64,000 bases of DNA. Origin: Salinimicrobium sp963739625 (GTDB lineage Bacteria; Bacteroidota; Bacteroidia; Flavobacteriales; Flavobacteriaceae). The notes under the pieces were generated by a model, which worked only from the letters and a program-made list of their open reading frames with translations, did no database searches and was not told where the DNA came from. Of this stretch, positions 39,152-49,485 are shown one piece after another (the first letter of the stretch is position 1; every line of letters starts with the position of its first letter). The DNA is taken from positions 434,001 through 498,000 of the forward strand of contig CAVUAU010000011.1 in NCBI GenBank assembly GCA_963739625.1, written 5' to 3'. A program made the position numbers and the translations under genes.

Positions 39152-39882
39152 TAGCGAAATACAAGAATAAGCCGGTCAGACTGCTCCTGGTCGTATTCCT
39201 CCAGTTTATAGCCGCCAAAACAATGCAGCAGGTCCAATCCTGCTTTTGCAAAATACTGCCGAAAGTCTTCGAGCTGCAGGGCTCTTACCTTTTCGGTGTA
39301 AAAATGCTCTTTTTCGGCATCGTGAAAAAAGATATTCTTGAGAATGTAACCGCTTTCGAGTCTTCGGGAAATGTGAAAATCGATGTCCTTTACGGTTTTA
39401 ACTTCTGCCGGTACGAGCTGACGAATCACCTTGTTGACATTCATAAAATCTATAACTCCAAAAGCACCGGGCTTCAATTCTTCTTTAATAGCCTGGATCG
39501 CCTTGAGGTTATTTTCTTCTTCTTCAAAATATCCAAAACTGGTGAAAAGATTAAAAACAGCATCAAATTTTTCCCCCACAGGTTCGCACATACAATGGGT
39601 ATTAAACCTTAGCGTTTCGTTCTCAAACTCTCGCGCATGGGCGATGCTGTTGGCTGAAAGATCTACTCCAGTAACATCATAACCCAGCTGATTAAGAAAG
39701 ATTGAATGCCGGCCTTTGCCGCAGGCGAGGTCAAGGATACGGGAACCTTTTGGCAGTTCCAGGAAGTTGATTAAGTTTTGCATGAATTCCCGGGCTTCCT
39801 CTTCTCCGCGATCCTTGTACAAAATGTGATAGTAGGGCGTGTCAAACCAGGAGGAAAACCAGTTTTTTTGAGCTAATTCCAT
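39151..39882 (-). CDS. Class I SAM-dependent methyltransferase
   Basis: This protein of about 243 residues starts at 39882 (MELAQKNWFSSWFDTPYYHILY), with a longer but unlikely upstream extension. It has the Rossmann methyltransferase motif I ILDLACGKGRHSIFLNQLGYDVTGVDLS and motif II FDAVFNLFTSFGYF. The N-terminal WF-x-SWFDTPYYHILYKDR pattern is typical of a Bacteroidota family of unknown substrate. First gene of the operon with ZIP and DUF4268. Confidence 0.85.
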   Translation of the reverse strand: MELAQKNWFSSWFDTPYYHILYKDRGEEEAREFMQNLINFLELPKGSRILDLACGKGRHSIFLNQLGYDVTGVDLSANSIAHAREFENETLRFNTHCMCEPVGEKFDAVFNLFTSFGYFEEEENNLKAIQAIKEELKPGAFGVIDFMNVNKVIRQLVPAEVKTVKDIDFHISRRLESGYILKNIFFHDAEKEHFYTEKVRALQLEDFRQYFAKAGLDLLHCFGGYKLEEYDQEQSDRLILVFR

Positions 39883-39927
39883 ATACTTCAAAATTAATGT
39901 ATTTTTGCATTTCACAGAAATTAAGAA

Positions 39928-41089
39928 ATGGGAAATAATTATCAAATGCTGGCCAAGACCCTTTACGGGTTCGAGCCTTTGCTGGCAAAGGAACTACGGA
40001 ATTTAGGTGCGATGGATGTCAAAGAAGGAGTGAGATCTGTTTCCTTTGTTGGGGATAAAGGCTTTATGTATAAGGCCAATCTTTCCCTTAGAACTGCCAT
40101 CAAAATTTTAAAACCCATTGAAAGCTTCAGGGTCTTTTCTGAAGAAGATCTTTACAAAAAGGTGAACCAGATTGAGTGGGAACGATACCTGGATGCTACA
40201 GATACTTTGGCGATTGATGCCACAGTGCATTCAGAAAAATTTACCCATTCGAAATACATTGCCTTAAAGTCAAAAGATGCTATTGTCGATCGTTTTCGTG
40301 ATCGCTATGGGAAAAGACCCGGTGTTGATCTTGATTTCCCGACTTTGAGGATCAATATTCATATAGAGAAGGAAAACTGTACAGTTTCTTTAGACAGCTC
40401 CGGACAGTCTTTACATAAACGCGGATATAAATCGGCTACCAATATTGCACCTATAAATGAAGTTCTGGCTGCGGGATTACTCCTGCATTCCGGCTGGGAC
40501 GGACAGTGTGACTTTTTGGATCCCATGTGCGGCAGCGGTACTATCTTGATAGAAGCGGCCATGATCGCCTGCAATATTCCACCAAACCTGAATAAAAAGG
40601 AATTCGGATTTGAAAAATGGAAAGATTGGGATGAAGATCTTTTCGAGAAGATCGAAGAATCTGTGCTCAAGAAAGTGAGAGATTTTCATTTTACCATTCA
40701 GGGATATGATAAAGCACCATCTGCAGTAAGTAAGGCGAAAGACAACATTGAAAACGCCAACCTTTCAGAATTTATAAAAGTTGAACATGAAGATTTCTTT
40801 AAATCTGAAAAACAAACAGAAAGGCACCTCCACATGGTTTTTAATCCGCCTTATGGAGAACGTCTTGGAAATAGATATGCCCGAATTCTACAAGTCTATT
40901 GGGGATACACTGAAACAAAATTACCCCGGCACCCAGGCCTGGTTCATCACTTCAAATCTTGAGGCTATTAAACATGTGGGGCTAAGACCTTCGCGCAAGA
41001 TCAAGCTTTACAACGGTTCATTAGAATCCAAGCTTCTTAGATATGACATCTACGAGGGGAGCAAAAAGGCCAAAAAACAGGAGGCTTAA
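39928..41089 (+). pseudogene. rlmL: RlmL-type 23S rRNA methyltransferase, one +1 frameshift
   Basis: The N-terminal THUMP domain (YGFEPLLAKELRNLGAMDVKEG and on) and the methyltransferase domain (DPMCGSGTILIEAAMIACNIPP and FNPPYGERL) are in the first frame. The end of the enzyme (IDMPEFYKSIGDTLKQNYPG, then AWFITSNLEAIKHVGLRPSRKIKLYNGSLE) is in the +1 frame. One extra G near 40867 is enough to explain this. Without it the protein has 386 residues, corresponding to the RlmL part of E. coli RlmKL, which makes m2G2445 in 23S rRNA. Confidence 0.9.
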
Positions 41090-41791
41090 CTACTTCTTGT
41101 AAAAGGGGATAAGGTAAGAGATCGAATACCCGTAGCCAACTCCATAATAACTGCCGTCAAAGGTGCGGTTGAATCCGGGAATGTAGAGGTTATCAAAGTT
41201 TGTAGGCCGTGTTTGGGTCACGATTCTTTTGAGTTCCACATGGGTTCCTAAAAAGAGGTTATTGAGCACTTCTACTTTAATTCCCAGCTGCAGCTCCACC
41301 CAGCTGGCCGTAAGGTTATTGAATTCCTGCGGTTCCAGTCGAATATCGGGTTCAAAATAGTTGTCGGTGGTGTAAATGGAATACTGCTGCAATTCGCTTG
41401 AAAAAGTCGCAAAAGAATAGCGCAGGCCGGCATAGATCATGTTCTGCATCCCGGTCCAGTTGTGATAGGCATTGTAATTCGCCCCAAGCTTTATGTAACT
41501 TCCTTTGGCCGATGCAGTGACATTTGCTTCGGAAATTACATTTTGCTCATTGCCTATTTCCGCGGCCAGGTAATAGTTTTTGTATAGCCTGTAGTCACCA
41601 TTGATCTCAAGGCCCTGGTAGTCTTCCTCGATAAGTGACCTTACGGGCTTACTAATGTCTATTCCCAGCCTTAAGCCGAACTTCTCCCGTGTCTCAAGAG
41701 AATCAACAGTTTGAACTTCCTGCGCAGTCGCTATGGCCGGCAGGAAAATGGCAAGACTAATGAGTAAAAGAAATATGTACCTGGGCTTCAT
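41090..41791 (-). CDS. DUF6048 family outer-membrane-like protein
   Basis: This 233-residue protein has a signal peptide (FLLLISLAIFLPAIATAQ) and a beta-rich mature part that looks like a small barrel (RLGIDISKPVRSLIEEDYQGLEI, and FDGSYYGVGYGYSISYLIPF at the C-terminus). I recognise it as the DUF6048 type that accompanies a DUF6452 lipoprotein and rlmD in flavobacteria. It overlaps the DUF6452 gene by 35 bases. Confidence 0.8.
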   Translation of the reverse strand: MKPRYIFLLLISLAIFLPAIATAQEVQTVDSLETREKFGLRLGIDISKPVRSLIEEDYQGLEINGDYRLYKNYYLAAEIGNEQNVISEANVTASAKGSYIKLGANYNAYHNWTGMQNMIYAGLRYSFATFSSELQQYSIYTTDNYFEPDIRLEPQEFNNLTASWVELQLGIKVEVLNNLFLGTHVELKRIVTQTRPTNFDNLYIPGFNRTFDGSYYGVGYGYSISYLIPFYKK

Positions 41792-42245
41792 TTGCTACGT
41801 TTTCTTCTAAAATAATTTGTGAGGCTATCCAATTCTGGTCGTCATCGTGTACCGTAACATCAAGATTCCTGTATTCTATCCTGTAACCACAAGCGCGGTT
41901 GAGATAAATTGGAGTAGGAGTGTAGTTAAAGCTAATGATGTCCTCATTTTCATCATTCCCTTCGGCGTTGGCTGTAAAACTGTACTCGGTAAAGTTCTCA
42001 GCTGTCTTTAAGGGAATCTTTATGTTATTCGTCGTAACCGGTCCCAGCAAAACCTCTTCTTTCCCGGTAGCCCTTACCACAAGATTTTGTACTGCCTTAA
42101 GCCTTGAAGGATCCTGTGCATCATAGAACTCAATGAGCAGCATAGGAGTGGTCTCTGTTCCCGGAGGACAAATATCATCTTTTTGACAAGCCTGGGTAAG
42201 CAGCACAAAGCCTGCTAAAAAAAGCCATTTTTGAAACTGTTTCAT
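41757..42245 (-). CDS. DUF6452 family lipoprotein
   Basis: This protein of about 162 residues starts at 42245 (MKQFQKWLFLAGFVLLTQAC), with the start overlapping the rlmD stop. The lipid-anchored Cys is followed by QKDDICPPGTETTPMLLIEFYD, a pattern typical of DUF6452. The remainder is beta-rich. Function is unknown; it is probably anchored to the cell envelope with its DUF6048 neighbour. Confidence 0.8.
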   Translation of the reverse strand: MKQFQKWLFLAGFVLLTQACQKDDICPPGTETTPMLLIEFYDAQDPSRLKAVQNLVVRATGKEEVLLGPVTTNNIKIPLKTAENFTEYSFTANAEGNDENEDIISFNYTPTPIYLNRACGYRIEYRNLDVTVHDDDQNWIASQIILEENVANEAQVHISFTH

Positions 42246-43655
42246 TTTCTTCTTTCTAAACAAACCACGTTCTCTACGTGAAAGGTCTGCGGGAACATGT
42301 CTACAGCCTGTGTTTTTGTGACTTTATAATGTTCGTCAAGCAGCGCAAGATCCCTTGCCTGGGTAGCCGAATTACAGCTCACATACACGATCCTTTGCGG
42401 CAAGATACCAATAATTTGTGCAACTACATCTTTGTGCATGCCGTCCCGTGGAGGGTCGGTAATGATGACATCGGGATGCCCGTGGGTCTTGATGAAGTCT
42501 TCGGTAAAGACCTTTTTCATGTCTCCCGCATAGAATTCGGTGTTGTCAATATTGTTGTTGCGAGCGTTTTCCTTTGCATCCTCAATTGCTTCGGGCACGG
42601 CTTCAACGCCAATGACCTTTTTAGCTTTAGCTGAAACGAATTGGGCAATGGTTCCGGTTCCGGTATAAAGATCGTAAACCAGTTCATCTCCGGTAAGGCC
42701 GGCAAAGTCCCGGGTGATCTTATAGAGCTCGTAGGCCTGTGCCGAATTGGTCTGGTAGAAAGATTTGGCATTGATCTTAAACTTAAGACCTTCCATTTCT
42801 TCAAAAATATGGTCCTGACCTTTGTAACAGATCACTTCCTGATCATAGATCGTGTCGTTGCCTTTGCCGTTGATCACGTACTGCAGCGAGGTGATCTCGG
42901 GGAATTCTTCAGCAACAGCATTTAACAGCAGTTCCCGTTTTGCCTTGTCTTCTTTAAAGAACTGCAGGAGTACCATGATCTCTCCCGTAGAAGAGGTTCT
43001 TATCATGAGCGTGCGCAACATCCCTTTTTGTTCCCTGGTGTTGAAAAAGGGAATTTCATGTGCTATTGCAAATTCTTTTATAAAATTACGAATGCCGTTA
43101 CTTGGTGCTTGCTGTAAATGGCATTCTTCAATGTCGAGGATCTTATCCCACATTCCCGGAATGTGGAAGCCAAGTGCATTTCTTTGCTCAATTTCTTTTC
43201 CGCTTTGGATTTCCTCCTGAGTCAGCCAACGGCTGTCGCTAAAGGAAAATTCCATTTTATTCCGGTAAAAGTAAATTTCTTTGCTCCCAAGAATAGGGGT
43301 GATTTCGGGGAGTTCAATTTTTCCCAAGCCGTCTTAAGTTGTTCTCCACCTCCTTTTGTTTGTAGAACAGCTGATGTTCATAGCCCATGAACTGCCATTT
43401 ACAGCCGCCACAGTTATCAAAATGAATACACGGCGGCTCAACCCGTTTTTCTGAATATTTATGGATTTTTGTAGCTGTTCCTTCGTAGTATGCTTTCTTT
43501 TTTCGCGTGGTTTGCACGTCAATAACGTCACCGGGAACGGCATTTCCTATAAAGATCACTTTCCCGTCGGGAGCTTTTGCAATTGCCTTGCCTTTTGCCC
43601 CCGCATCGATGACCTCCAGGTCATTAAATTCTTTGTTTCTGTTCTTTCTTCCCAT
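42242..43655 (-). pseudogene. rlmD: RlmD, 23S rRNA (uracil-1939-C5)-methyltransferase, one +1 frameshift
   Basis: The first frame (start 43655, MGRKNRNKEF) carries the TRAM domain and the first three iron-sulfur Cys (CIHFDNCGGCKWQF). After LRRLGK the rest continues in another frame with the fourth Cys (DIEECHLQ), SAM motif LVYDLYTGTGTIAQF, ITDPPRDGMHK and the catalytic VYVSCNSATQARDLALL. One extra base in the A5/T5 run at 43318-43322 explains the break. Corrected length is about 470 residues, normal for the family. Confidence 0.92.
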
Positions 43656-43826
43656 GCGGCAAAAATAGGACAAAAGCTAAGATTTATTGGGCTCAGGCTT
43701 GAAAAAATCGGGAAACATTTAGTAATTTGCAACTTTTGAATTCGGGATGATTTCTCTCCTCAAAAAACCTTTTTTGGTAGGCTGTAAAGCAGGAATTTAT
43801 TTTTAGTAACAAGTAAAATTTTAAAA

Positions 43827-45071
43827 ATGACGATTTCAGAAAAAATTTCTTCAGAAGAAGCAATCAGGTTGGAGGACAAATATGGTGCGCACAATTACCA
43901 TCCACTGCCGGTAGTGCTGGAAAAAGGTGAAGGCGTTCATGTCTGGGATGTTGAAGGTAAAAAATACTATGATTTCCTTTCGGCTTACTCTGCAGTAAAT
44001 CAGGGGCATTGCCACCCAAAGATAGTAGGTGCGATGTATCAACAGGCGCAAAAACTGGCACTTACCTCAAGAGCTTTCCACAATGACGTGCTTGGGAAAT
44101 ATGAAAAATTCGCTACAGAATATTTTGGTTTTGACAAGCTGCTGCCCATGAACACGGGTGCCGAGGCGGTTGAGACTGCAATAAAAATAGGCAGAAAGTG
44201 GGCTTATGAGAAGAAAGGAGTAAAGGAGACCGAAGCGCAGATCATCGTTTGTGAAAATAACTTCCACGGAAGAACGACTACTATCATTTCTTTTTCGAAT
44301 GATGAAGACGCGCGTAGGAATTTTGGGCCTTATACGCCGGGCTTCCTGAAGATTCCTTACAACGACATTGACGCGCTTGAAGAAACTTTAAAGAGTAATG
44401 ACAATATTGCCGGGTTCCTTGTAGAGCCAATCCAGGGAGAAGCCGGGGTTTACGTACCTACCGAAGGTTTCCTGAAAAAAGCCAAAGAGCTTTGTGAAAA
44501 ACACAATGTGCTTTTCATTGCCGATGAAGTACAAACCGGAATCGCCCGTACGGGAAAATTGCTTGCTGTAGATCACGAAGACGTGAAGCCGGATATACTA
44601 ATCCTCGGAAAAGCCATCTCAGGAGGTGTTTATCCTGTATCGGCAGTGTTGGCCAACGATGACATCATGAATGTGATCAAACCGGGGCAACACGGTTCCA
44701 CTTTTGGAGGAAACCCTGTTGCCTGTGCCGTTGCCATGGCTGCTCTTGAAGTGATCAAGGATGAGAATCTAGCTGAAAATGCTGAAAAACTTGGTAACCT
44801 CTTCCGCAGATTGATGGATGATTATATTCGTAACTCGGGCATCGTGAAACTGGTGCGCGGAAAAGGACTTTTAAACGCGATTGTGATCAATGATTCCGAA
44901 GACAGCTCAACTGCATGGGACATTTGCATGAAACTGAAAGAAAATGGTCTTCTTGCAAAACCAACTCACGGCAATATCATTCGTTTTGCCCCACCGTTGG
45001 TAATGAACGAGGAACAGCTGAAAGACTGTGTTGATATTATCACCAAAACTCTAAAGGAGTTCGAAAAATAG
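43827..45071 (+). CDS. rocD: Ornithine-oxo-acid transaminase
   Basis: This 414-residue class III aminotransferase reads KYGAHNYHPLPVVLEKGEGVHVWDVEGKKYYDFLSAYSAVNQGH at the N-terminus, MNTGAEAVETAIKIGRKWAY, and DEVQTGIARTGKLL with PLP Lys in ILGKAISGGVYPVSAVLA. It converts ornithine to glutamate semialdehyde in arginine breakdown. All sequence features match ornithine aminotransferase rather than acetylornithine aminotransferase. Confidence 0.95.
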   Translation: MTISEKISSEEAIRLEDKYGAHNYHPLPVVLEKGEGVHVWDVEGKKYYDFLSAYSAVNQGHCHPKIVGAMYQQAQKLALTSRAFHNDVLGKYEKFATEYFGFDKLLPMNTGAEAVETAIKIGRKWAYEKKGVKETEAQIIVCENNFHGRTTTIISFSNDEDARRNFGPYTPGFLKIPYNDIDALEETLKSNDNIAGFLVEPIQGEAGVYVPTEGFLKKAKELCEKHNVLFIADEVQTGIARTGKLLAVDHEDVKPDILILGKAISGGVYPVSAVLANDDIMNVIKPGQHGSTFGGNPVACAVAMAALEVIKDENLAENAEKLGNLFRRLMDDYIRNSGIVKLVRGKGLLNAIVINDSEDSSTAWDICMKLKENGLLAKPTHGNIIRFAPPLVMNEEQLKDCVDIITKTLKEFEK

Positions 45072-45104
45072 CATTTTTGGAACCTTTTTAGAACAACAGG
45101 TCAG

Positions 45105-45136
45105 GATCCCCCGCTTACACGGGGGATCTTTTTTTT
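45105..45136 (+). terminator. Terminator of rocD
   Basis: GATCCCCC (45105-45112) pairs with GGGGGATC (45121-45128), followed by eight or more T. Confidence 0.9.
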
Positions 45137-45148
45137 TGACAGAACTTT

Positions 45149-45481
45149 TTAATCAATATTTATCGTTCCTGATTCCATCCATTGCCGTGACATCTCCTGC
45201 AGTCCTTCCCAACCGTAAGTTGCGATCATCACAATGAGGAGAATAAGATAAATGGCCGAAAGTATGATGCCAATGATCCCCAGGATCCTTCCTGTTTTGA
45301 CGTTGTTGTAGCCCTTGTAAATTTCGGGTTCGGCAAGATATAATCCTTTTGCCTTTTTTGCCATGACGACGGCCAGGATTCCAAAGATAAGCCCCAGGAC
45401 GCCGTAGCAACAGCAGGTGAGGATCGAAAGGATTCCGAAGATAAGAATGAGGGTGGAATTGGGTAAATTGGGTTTTTCCAT
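45149..45481 (-). CDS. CCC-motif membrane protein
   Basis: This 110-residue protein has two hydrophobic segments and the motif SILTCCCYGVLGLIFGILAVVMA after which the family is named, then a second hairpin (GIIGIILSAIYLILLIVMIA). Function is unknown. It follows a DUF2752 gene on the same strand by 12 bases, as often in flavobacteria. Confidence 0.82.
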   Translation of the reverse strand: MEKPNLPNSTLILIFGILSILTCCCYGVLGLIFGILAVVMAKKAKGLYLAEPEIYKGYNNVKTGRILGIIGIILSAIYLILLIVMIATYGWEGLQEMSRQWMESGTINID

Positions 45482-45493
45482 AATGCTGATTGG

Positions 45494-45775
45494 TTAGAAG
45501 ATGAAATTGAATTTGCTGAGATAGGCTACTATAACGACCGTGGCACTAACCACGATGAGCCCCGCCTTCACATGCCATTGATATTTGAACTTGACAAAAA
45601 GGTTGAACACAAGAAAAATGAATAGCGCGAGGATAGGATAAATGGCCGGATAAAGCTGAAAAGCCGCCGCAAATTTTCCCTGAAAAACCATAACCAGCGC
45701 CCGCTGCCCTCCGCAACCGGGGCATTCTAGGCCAAAAAGCATCTTGTTAAGACAGGGCAACATGAATTCTTTCAT
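45494..45775 (-). CDS. DUF2752 family membrane protein
   Basis: This 93-residue protein has the DUF2752 signature CPGCGGQRALVMVFQGKFAAAFQ near the N-terminus, followed by two membrane segments. Function is unknown. Confidence 0.88.
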   Translation of the reverse strand: MKEFMLPCLNKMLFGLECPGCGGQRALVMVFQGKFAAAFQLYPAIYPILALFIFLVFNLFVKFKYQWHVKAGLIVVSATVVIVAYLSKFNFIF

Positions 45776-45776
45776 A

Positions 45777-47616
45777 TCAATTGCTGTTGAAGACGGCGAT
45801 TTTCTTGGTGGTTACATGATCTTCGGTATCTGTGATCTTCACAATATAAATGCCTTCGGCCCAGTGAGCAGTTGAAATACTTACAGATCTTCTGTTAGAG
45901 AAATTACTTCTGAAAAAGAGCTTTTTTCCCTTAAGATCAAAGATGCCTACATGTTTTACAGGAGCAAAAGCGTCACTAATGATCTCCAGCTCCTTCATGT
46001 AGTTGTTTTGAAAAACTGAAAAATTTTGATCCGCTTCGGGAATCAGGTCTTCTACCGGTAAAGGGACATCATTTTCTTTTGATCTAAACACAAGCTTAAA
46101 CCTACTGCTGTAGTCTCCCGGCTCAAGATCGAGCGTATAAGAGCCATCTACGATGGAATTAATGCTGCCGGTGCTGCTGTCAAGAAGAAAGATATTTCCC
46201 AGGTTGACATTTTCCTGCTCTGCTACTGAAAAATCAAAAGTGGACTTTTGTTCCCCCACCTTCAGGAAAAGCGGTATTTCATCATAGATGTCGAAAGGTC
46301 GTACGTCTATGATGTAATTTTCTTTCTCCTGCAGCCACCCAACATCCGCAGATGCCTGCGTGTAGCCCGCGGCATCCATTCCCGCATCTGTGCCTTTGGT
46401 GGCTCCAGGCCAAAACGCAAGGGAAAGGCTTCTCGTGTAGCTGTCATTGATGTTGACCTTCAGCCTTATCTTCGGAATTACCTGGGGATCTTTTTTATAA
46501 GAATTATTAGCATCTTTTCTTTCGGCCATTTTAAACTGGGAATAATTTCCTTCTTTCCTGAAACCTCTTTGCCCGTTATTGAACTCGATCACTCCGCCGC
46601 CTGCGCCCCTAAGCATGAAACCCTGCCCAATTGGAGTAAAGCGGCGGTTGACATCCTTACCCATTGTTCCCGAAGTTTCTTCGCTGCTATAGGTCTTTAA
46701 GAGGGGTTTTTCATAGATCCCTGTGGTGCAGGGATCTATCGGGCTAAAGGCGCCGTATCCTCCTTCGTAATCTTCGACATAATGAGAACTGCCATTTTCT
46801 TTTGAATCCCAGAAATAGGCGATTCCCGTGAGTGACATTGTTCCTGTGAATATTTGCATAACAGGAGGAATAGAAATCTTCGATACCTGAATTCTGGAGT
46901 AAAAACAGGCTCAGGTCCAGGGCCGAGGGGTAGGGATTCCCCACCAGCACCAGCTCCCCGGCCGCTACCGCAACTTCAATCTTTCCTGAATTTGGCGTTC
47001 CGCGAAAATCGTATCGTTGTGCCGCCCCGGGATTATTGGCCCTGCCTTCGACTATGGTGAGATCCTGCCCGTCTGTTCCTTTCATAGTAAAACCGAGACC
47101 GGGAGCAATCGCGATAGCAGCACCAACAAAGTTCCAGCTGGAATATCCATCTCCGTTATAGGTGTAGATCCAGCGGCTGGAGATATTAAGAGGTGATGCC
47201 GTTCCATTAAGGGAGGAGGTGTTCTGAGATCTCCGGCTCCGGGTGAGAGTCTGCGGCTGGTAAAGCATGGAGATTCCAAAAAGGCCATTTTGGGAGGAGC
47301 TTACCGGGGAGCCCCAGTAATTATAGTCATACGCATTGCTCGTACCTTCTTGAAAAACGGATAGCAAACCATCGCCCCAATTCTCTTTTTGCTGCTGCGG
47401 CCCCTGTACCAGCTGCGCTTCTTCTCTAAGGTAAAGGCTGGCTTCGGTCTCAGGACTGCTGTTAAGGCCAAGATGGATCTCCTTTTCCACAAATAGATTG
47501 CCACTCTTTACGAAAACATAGTTCGAACTGCCATTTTTGGAGGGAATGACAGAGAGTTGTGCGAAGGAGAGCTGAATAGTAAATAAACATGCCAAGTAAC
47601 ATAAAAATCCTCTCAT
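45777..47616 (-). pseudogene. T9SS-exported surface protein with type A sorting domain, one +1 frameshift
   Basis: The first frame (start 47616) has a signal peptide (MRGFLCYLACLFTIQLSFAQ) and a beta-rich region to about VLVGNPYPSALDLSLFL and GIED. The rest, including the C-terminal sorting domain (VKHVGIFDLKGKKLFF, then WAEGIYIVKITDTEDHVTTKKIAVF), lies in another frame. One extra base in AAA at 46874-46876 restores the frame (GIEDSIPPVMQIFTGTMSLTG). The corrected protein of about 612 residues would be exported by the type IX system; the function of the mature part is unknown. Confidence 0.82.
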
Positions 47617-47702
47617 TTTCCCGAAATTTGCCTGGAATTCAATTTAACCTGATTAAATATACTGCACTTTTTGCTTTGTAGTTATCTGAAATACAAATAT
47701 TT

Positions 47703-47924
47703 ATGAAAAAAGATAATACACAGATGATCAACACGCTCCTCATAGTTGTGGGAGGAATCATCCTGATCTTTGAACTGGCGGGGGAGCAAAAGAATGTGTA
47801 CCTGCTTATCACGGGAATCATAATTTTAATGTTTGGACTGTACAGGGCGACTAATCACTGGTCTATAACCAAAGATGATTATAAGAACGATCCTGAAGAG
47901 GAACAAAACGATAAAAGCCTTTAG
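47703..47924 (+). CDS. Small two-segment membrane protein
   Basis: This 73-residue protein has two membrane segments (about 9-25 and 32-48) and a charged C-terminal tail (ITKDDYKNDPEEEQNDKSL). It lies 2 bases before the Smr gene, so the two are probably cotranscribed. Function is unknown. Confidence 0.7.
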   Translation: MKKDNTQMINTLLIVVGGIILIFELAGEQKNVYLLITGIIILMFGLYRATNHWSITKDDYKNDPEEEQNDKSL

Positions 47925-47926
47925 AA

Positions 47927-48476
47927 ATGTTTAATCCGGGAGATAAAATTGCTGTGCTGGATGAAGATCTTGAGGGAAAGGTAATTGCAGTTAACGGGGA
48001 TGAAGTAGAGATTGAAACAAACGAGGGTTTCTCGTTGATATTCAGTGCAAAAGATCTGGTAAAAGTGCAGGGTGCGATCACTGAAATTCTTCCTCCGGAT
48101 GTAGAAGATTTCCAGCAGGTTCTAAAGGAAAAGGAAGCCTCAAAAAAGAGGCAAGTCTGTTCGGGTGAAACCTAAAGAACGCAACCTGCCACCCATGGAG
48201 GTTGATCTGCATATTGGGAAACTGGTAAGGAAAAGCGGAGGCATGAGTAACTATGAAATACTCAACATTCAAATGGACACTGCCAAACGCCAGCTAAACT
48301 TCGCGATTAGTAAGAGGATCCAAAAAGTGGTTTTTATTCATGGAGTGGGAGAAGGCGTTCTAAGAGCCGAACTCGAATCCTTGTTTAGCCGCTATGAAAA
48401 TCTCAAATGGTATGATGCCGATTACCAGAAGTACGGTCTCGGCGCCACAGAAGTCTATATTTTTCAGAACTATTGA
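47927..48476 (+). pseudogene. Smr (MutS2-type) domain protein with DUF2027 N-terminus, one +1 frameshift
   Basis: The first frame has the N-terminal part (MFNPGDKIAVLDEDLEGKVIAVNGDEVEI, SH3-like) and ends in a run of charged residues. The second frame starts at about KPKERNLPPMEVDLHIGKLV and ends with the Smr domain core VVFIHGVGEGVLRAELESLF. One extra base between 48154 and 48162 explains the break. Smr domains act as nucleases or RNA-binding units in MutS2 and ribosome rescue; the role of this small protein is unknown. Confidence 0.82.
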
Positions 48477-49396
48477 TCGGTTTCCGGGGCTGCGGGATCT
48501 ATTGTCTCCCGCAGGGTAGGAGAATCATAATAGCCTAAAGTGTAATTTTCCAGCCTTATTTCTTCTCCATCACCGCCCTGGTTGAGCAGGGTCAAATTTT
48601 GAATTGTAAACACATAGCGGAAACTGCTTGAGATCACGTTTTCCCTGTGGGTGTCGACCGTAAAGGAATCTGTTATTGTAGGATCAAGATAATGTGGTAA
48701 GCCTTCGTTATTAACGTCATCTGCGGGATTATTGTTCTTATTCCAGTCTTCGTAGCGGGTGATAGTCCCGTCATCATCATCATCTGCATCAAGATAATTT
48801 GGAATACCGTCATTGTCTGAATCTGGATAACCATTGACCATATTTTCAGCTTCAACTGCATTTTCTACACGAGTCAGCAGGTTGTCTGCATCATCGTCTA
48901 TATCGAGATAATCTGGGATGCCATCCCCGTCTGTATCCCGTTCTTCGGCCATACCTTCAGCTTGAGAGGGTACTCCGTCACCGTCATGGTCACTGGCATT
49001 TTTTAAAGTTGTTGTGATGGTCACCTGCCCACCGTTGGTGCTTCGGTATTCTTCGGTTACATTTGGAGCTACCGGCGGCACTTCATTACAGAAGTAAGAG
49101 TCGTCGACCTCGCCATCAAAAACCCTGTAAATGATCTGGTTGTTGCTGTTTAGAGGGATATTTATTTGACCTTCTTCCGTAGAAAAGAATTCCGTTTCGG
49201 GAGTGTTAAGGCTAAATCTGAAGGCGATGGCCTCATGAACCTGTTCATTATTAAGGTTGAAAACCACCTGATCTTCAGTATCGCCGCACCAGCTTAGCGC
49301 CTGATCGTCAAAATTGAAGTCGGTCACGATGATGTCTCCGTCGTCACAGGAAAAAAGTAAAAGTGAAGAACAGAGAAGGCTAAAAAATTTTTTCAT
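48470..49396 (-). CDS. Lipoprotein with thrombospondin type 3 repeats
   Basis: This protein of about 308 residues (start 49396, MKKFFSLLCSSLLLFSC) has a lipoprotein Cys followed by DDGD, a beta domain (about 25-125), and calcium-binding repeats DHDGDGVPSQAEG, DTDGDGIPDYLDIDDDADN, and DSDNDGIPNYLDADDDDDG. The final part is beta-rich. Such repeats often stiffen surface proteins by binding calcium. Function is unknown. Stop overlaps the convergent Smr gene end by 7 bases. Confidence 0.82.
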   Translation of the reverse strand: MKKFFSLLCSSLLLFSCDDGDIIVTDFNFDDQALSWCGDTEDQVVFNLNNEQVHEAIAFRFSLNTPETEFFSTEEGQINIPLNSNNQIIYRVFDGEVDDSYFCNEVPPVAPNVTEEYRSTNGGQVTITTTLKNASDHDGDGVPSQAEGMAEERDTDGDGIPDYLDIDDDADNLLTRVENAVEAENMVNGYPDSDNDGIPNYLDADDDDDGTITRYEDWNKNNNPADDVNNEGLPHYLDPTITDSFTVDTHRENVISSSFRYVFTIQNLTLLNQGGDGEEIRLENYTLGYYDSPTLRETIDPAAPETDQ

Positions 49397-49471
49397 CGCA
49401 AGGGTTTTGAGCAAAATTAAAAGTATTATAGAATTTAAACAGAGTCTTCCTTAAATTTATTTTAATTCCGT

Positions 49472-49479
49472 TATTTTTG
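49472..49479 (+). promoter_or_regulatory. -7 box of the cysteine desulfurase gene
   Basis: TATTTTTG matches TAnnTTTG and ends only 6 bases before the ATG at 49486. If used, the message would have almost no leader. No clear -33 TTG is seen. Confidence 0.5.
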
Positions 49480-49485
49480 TAGACC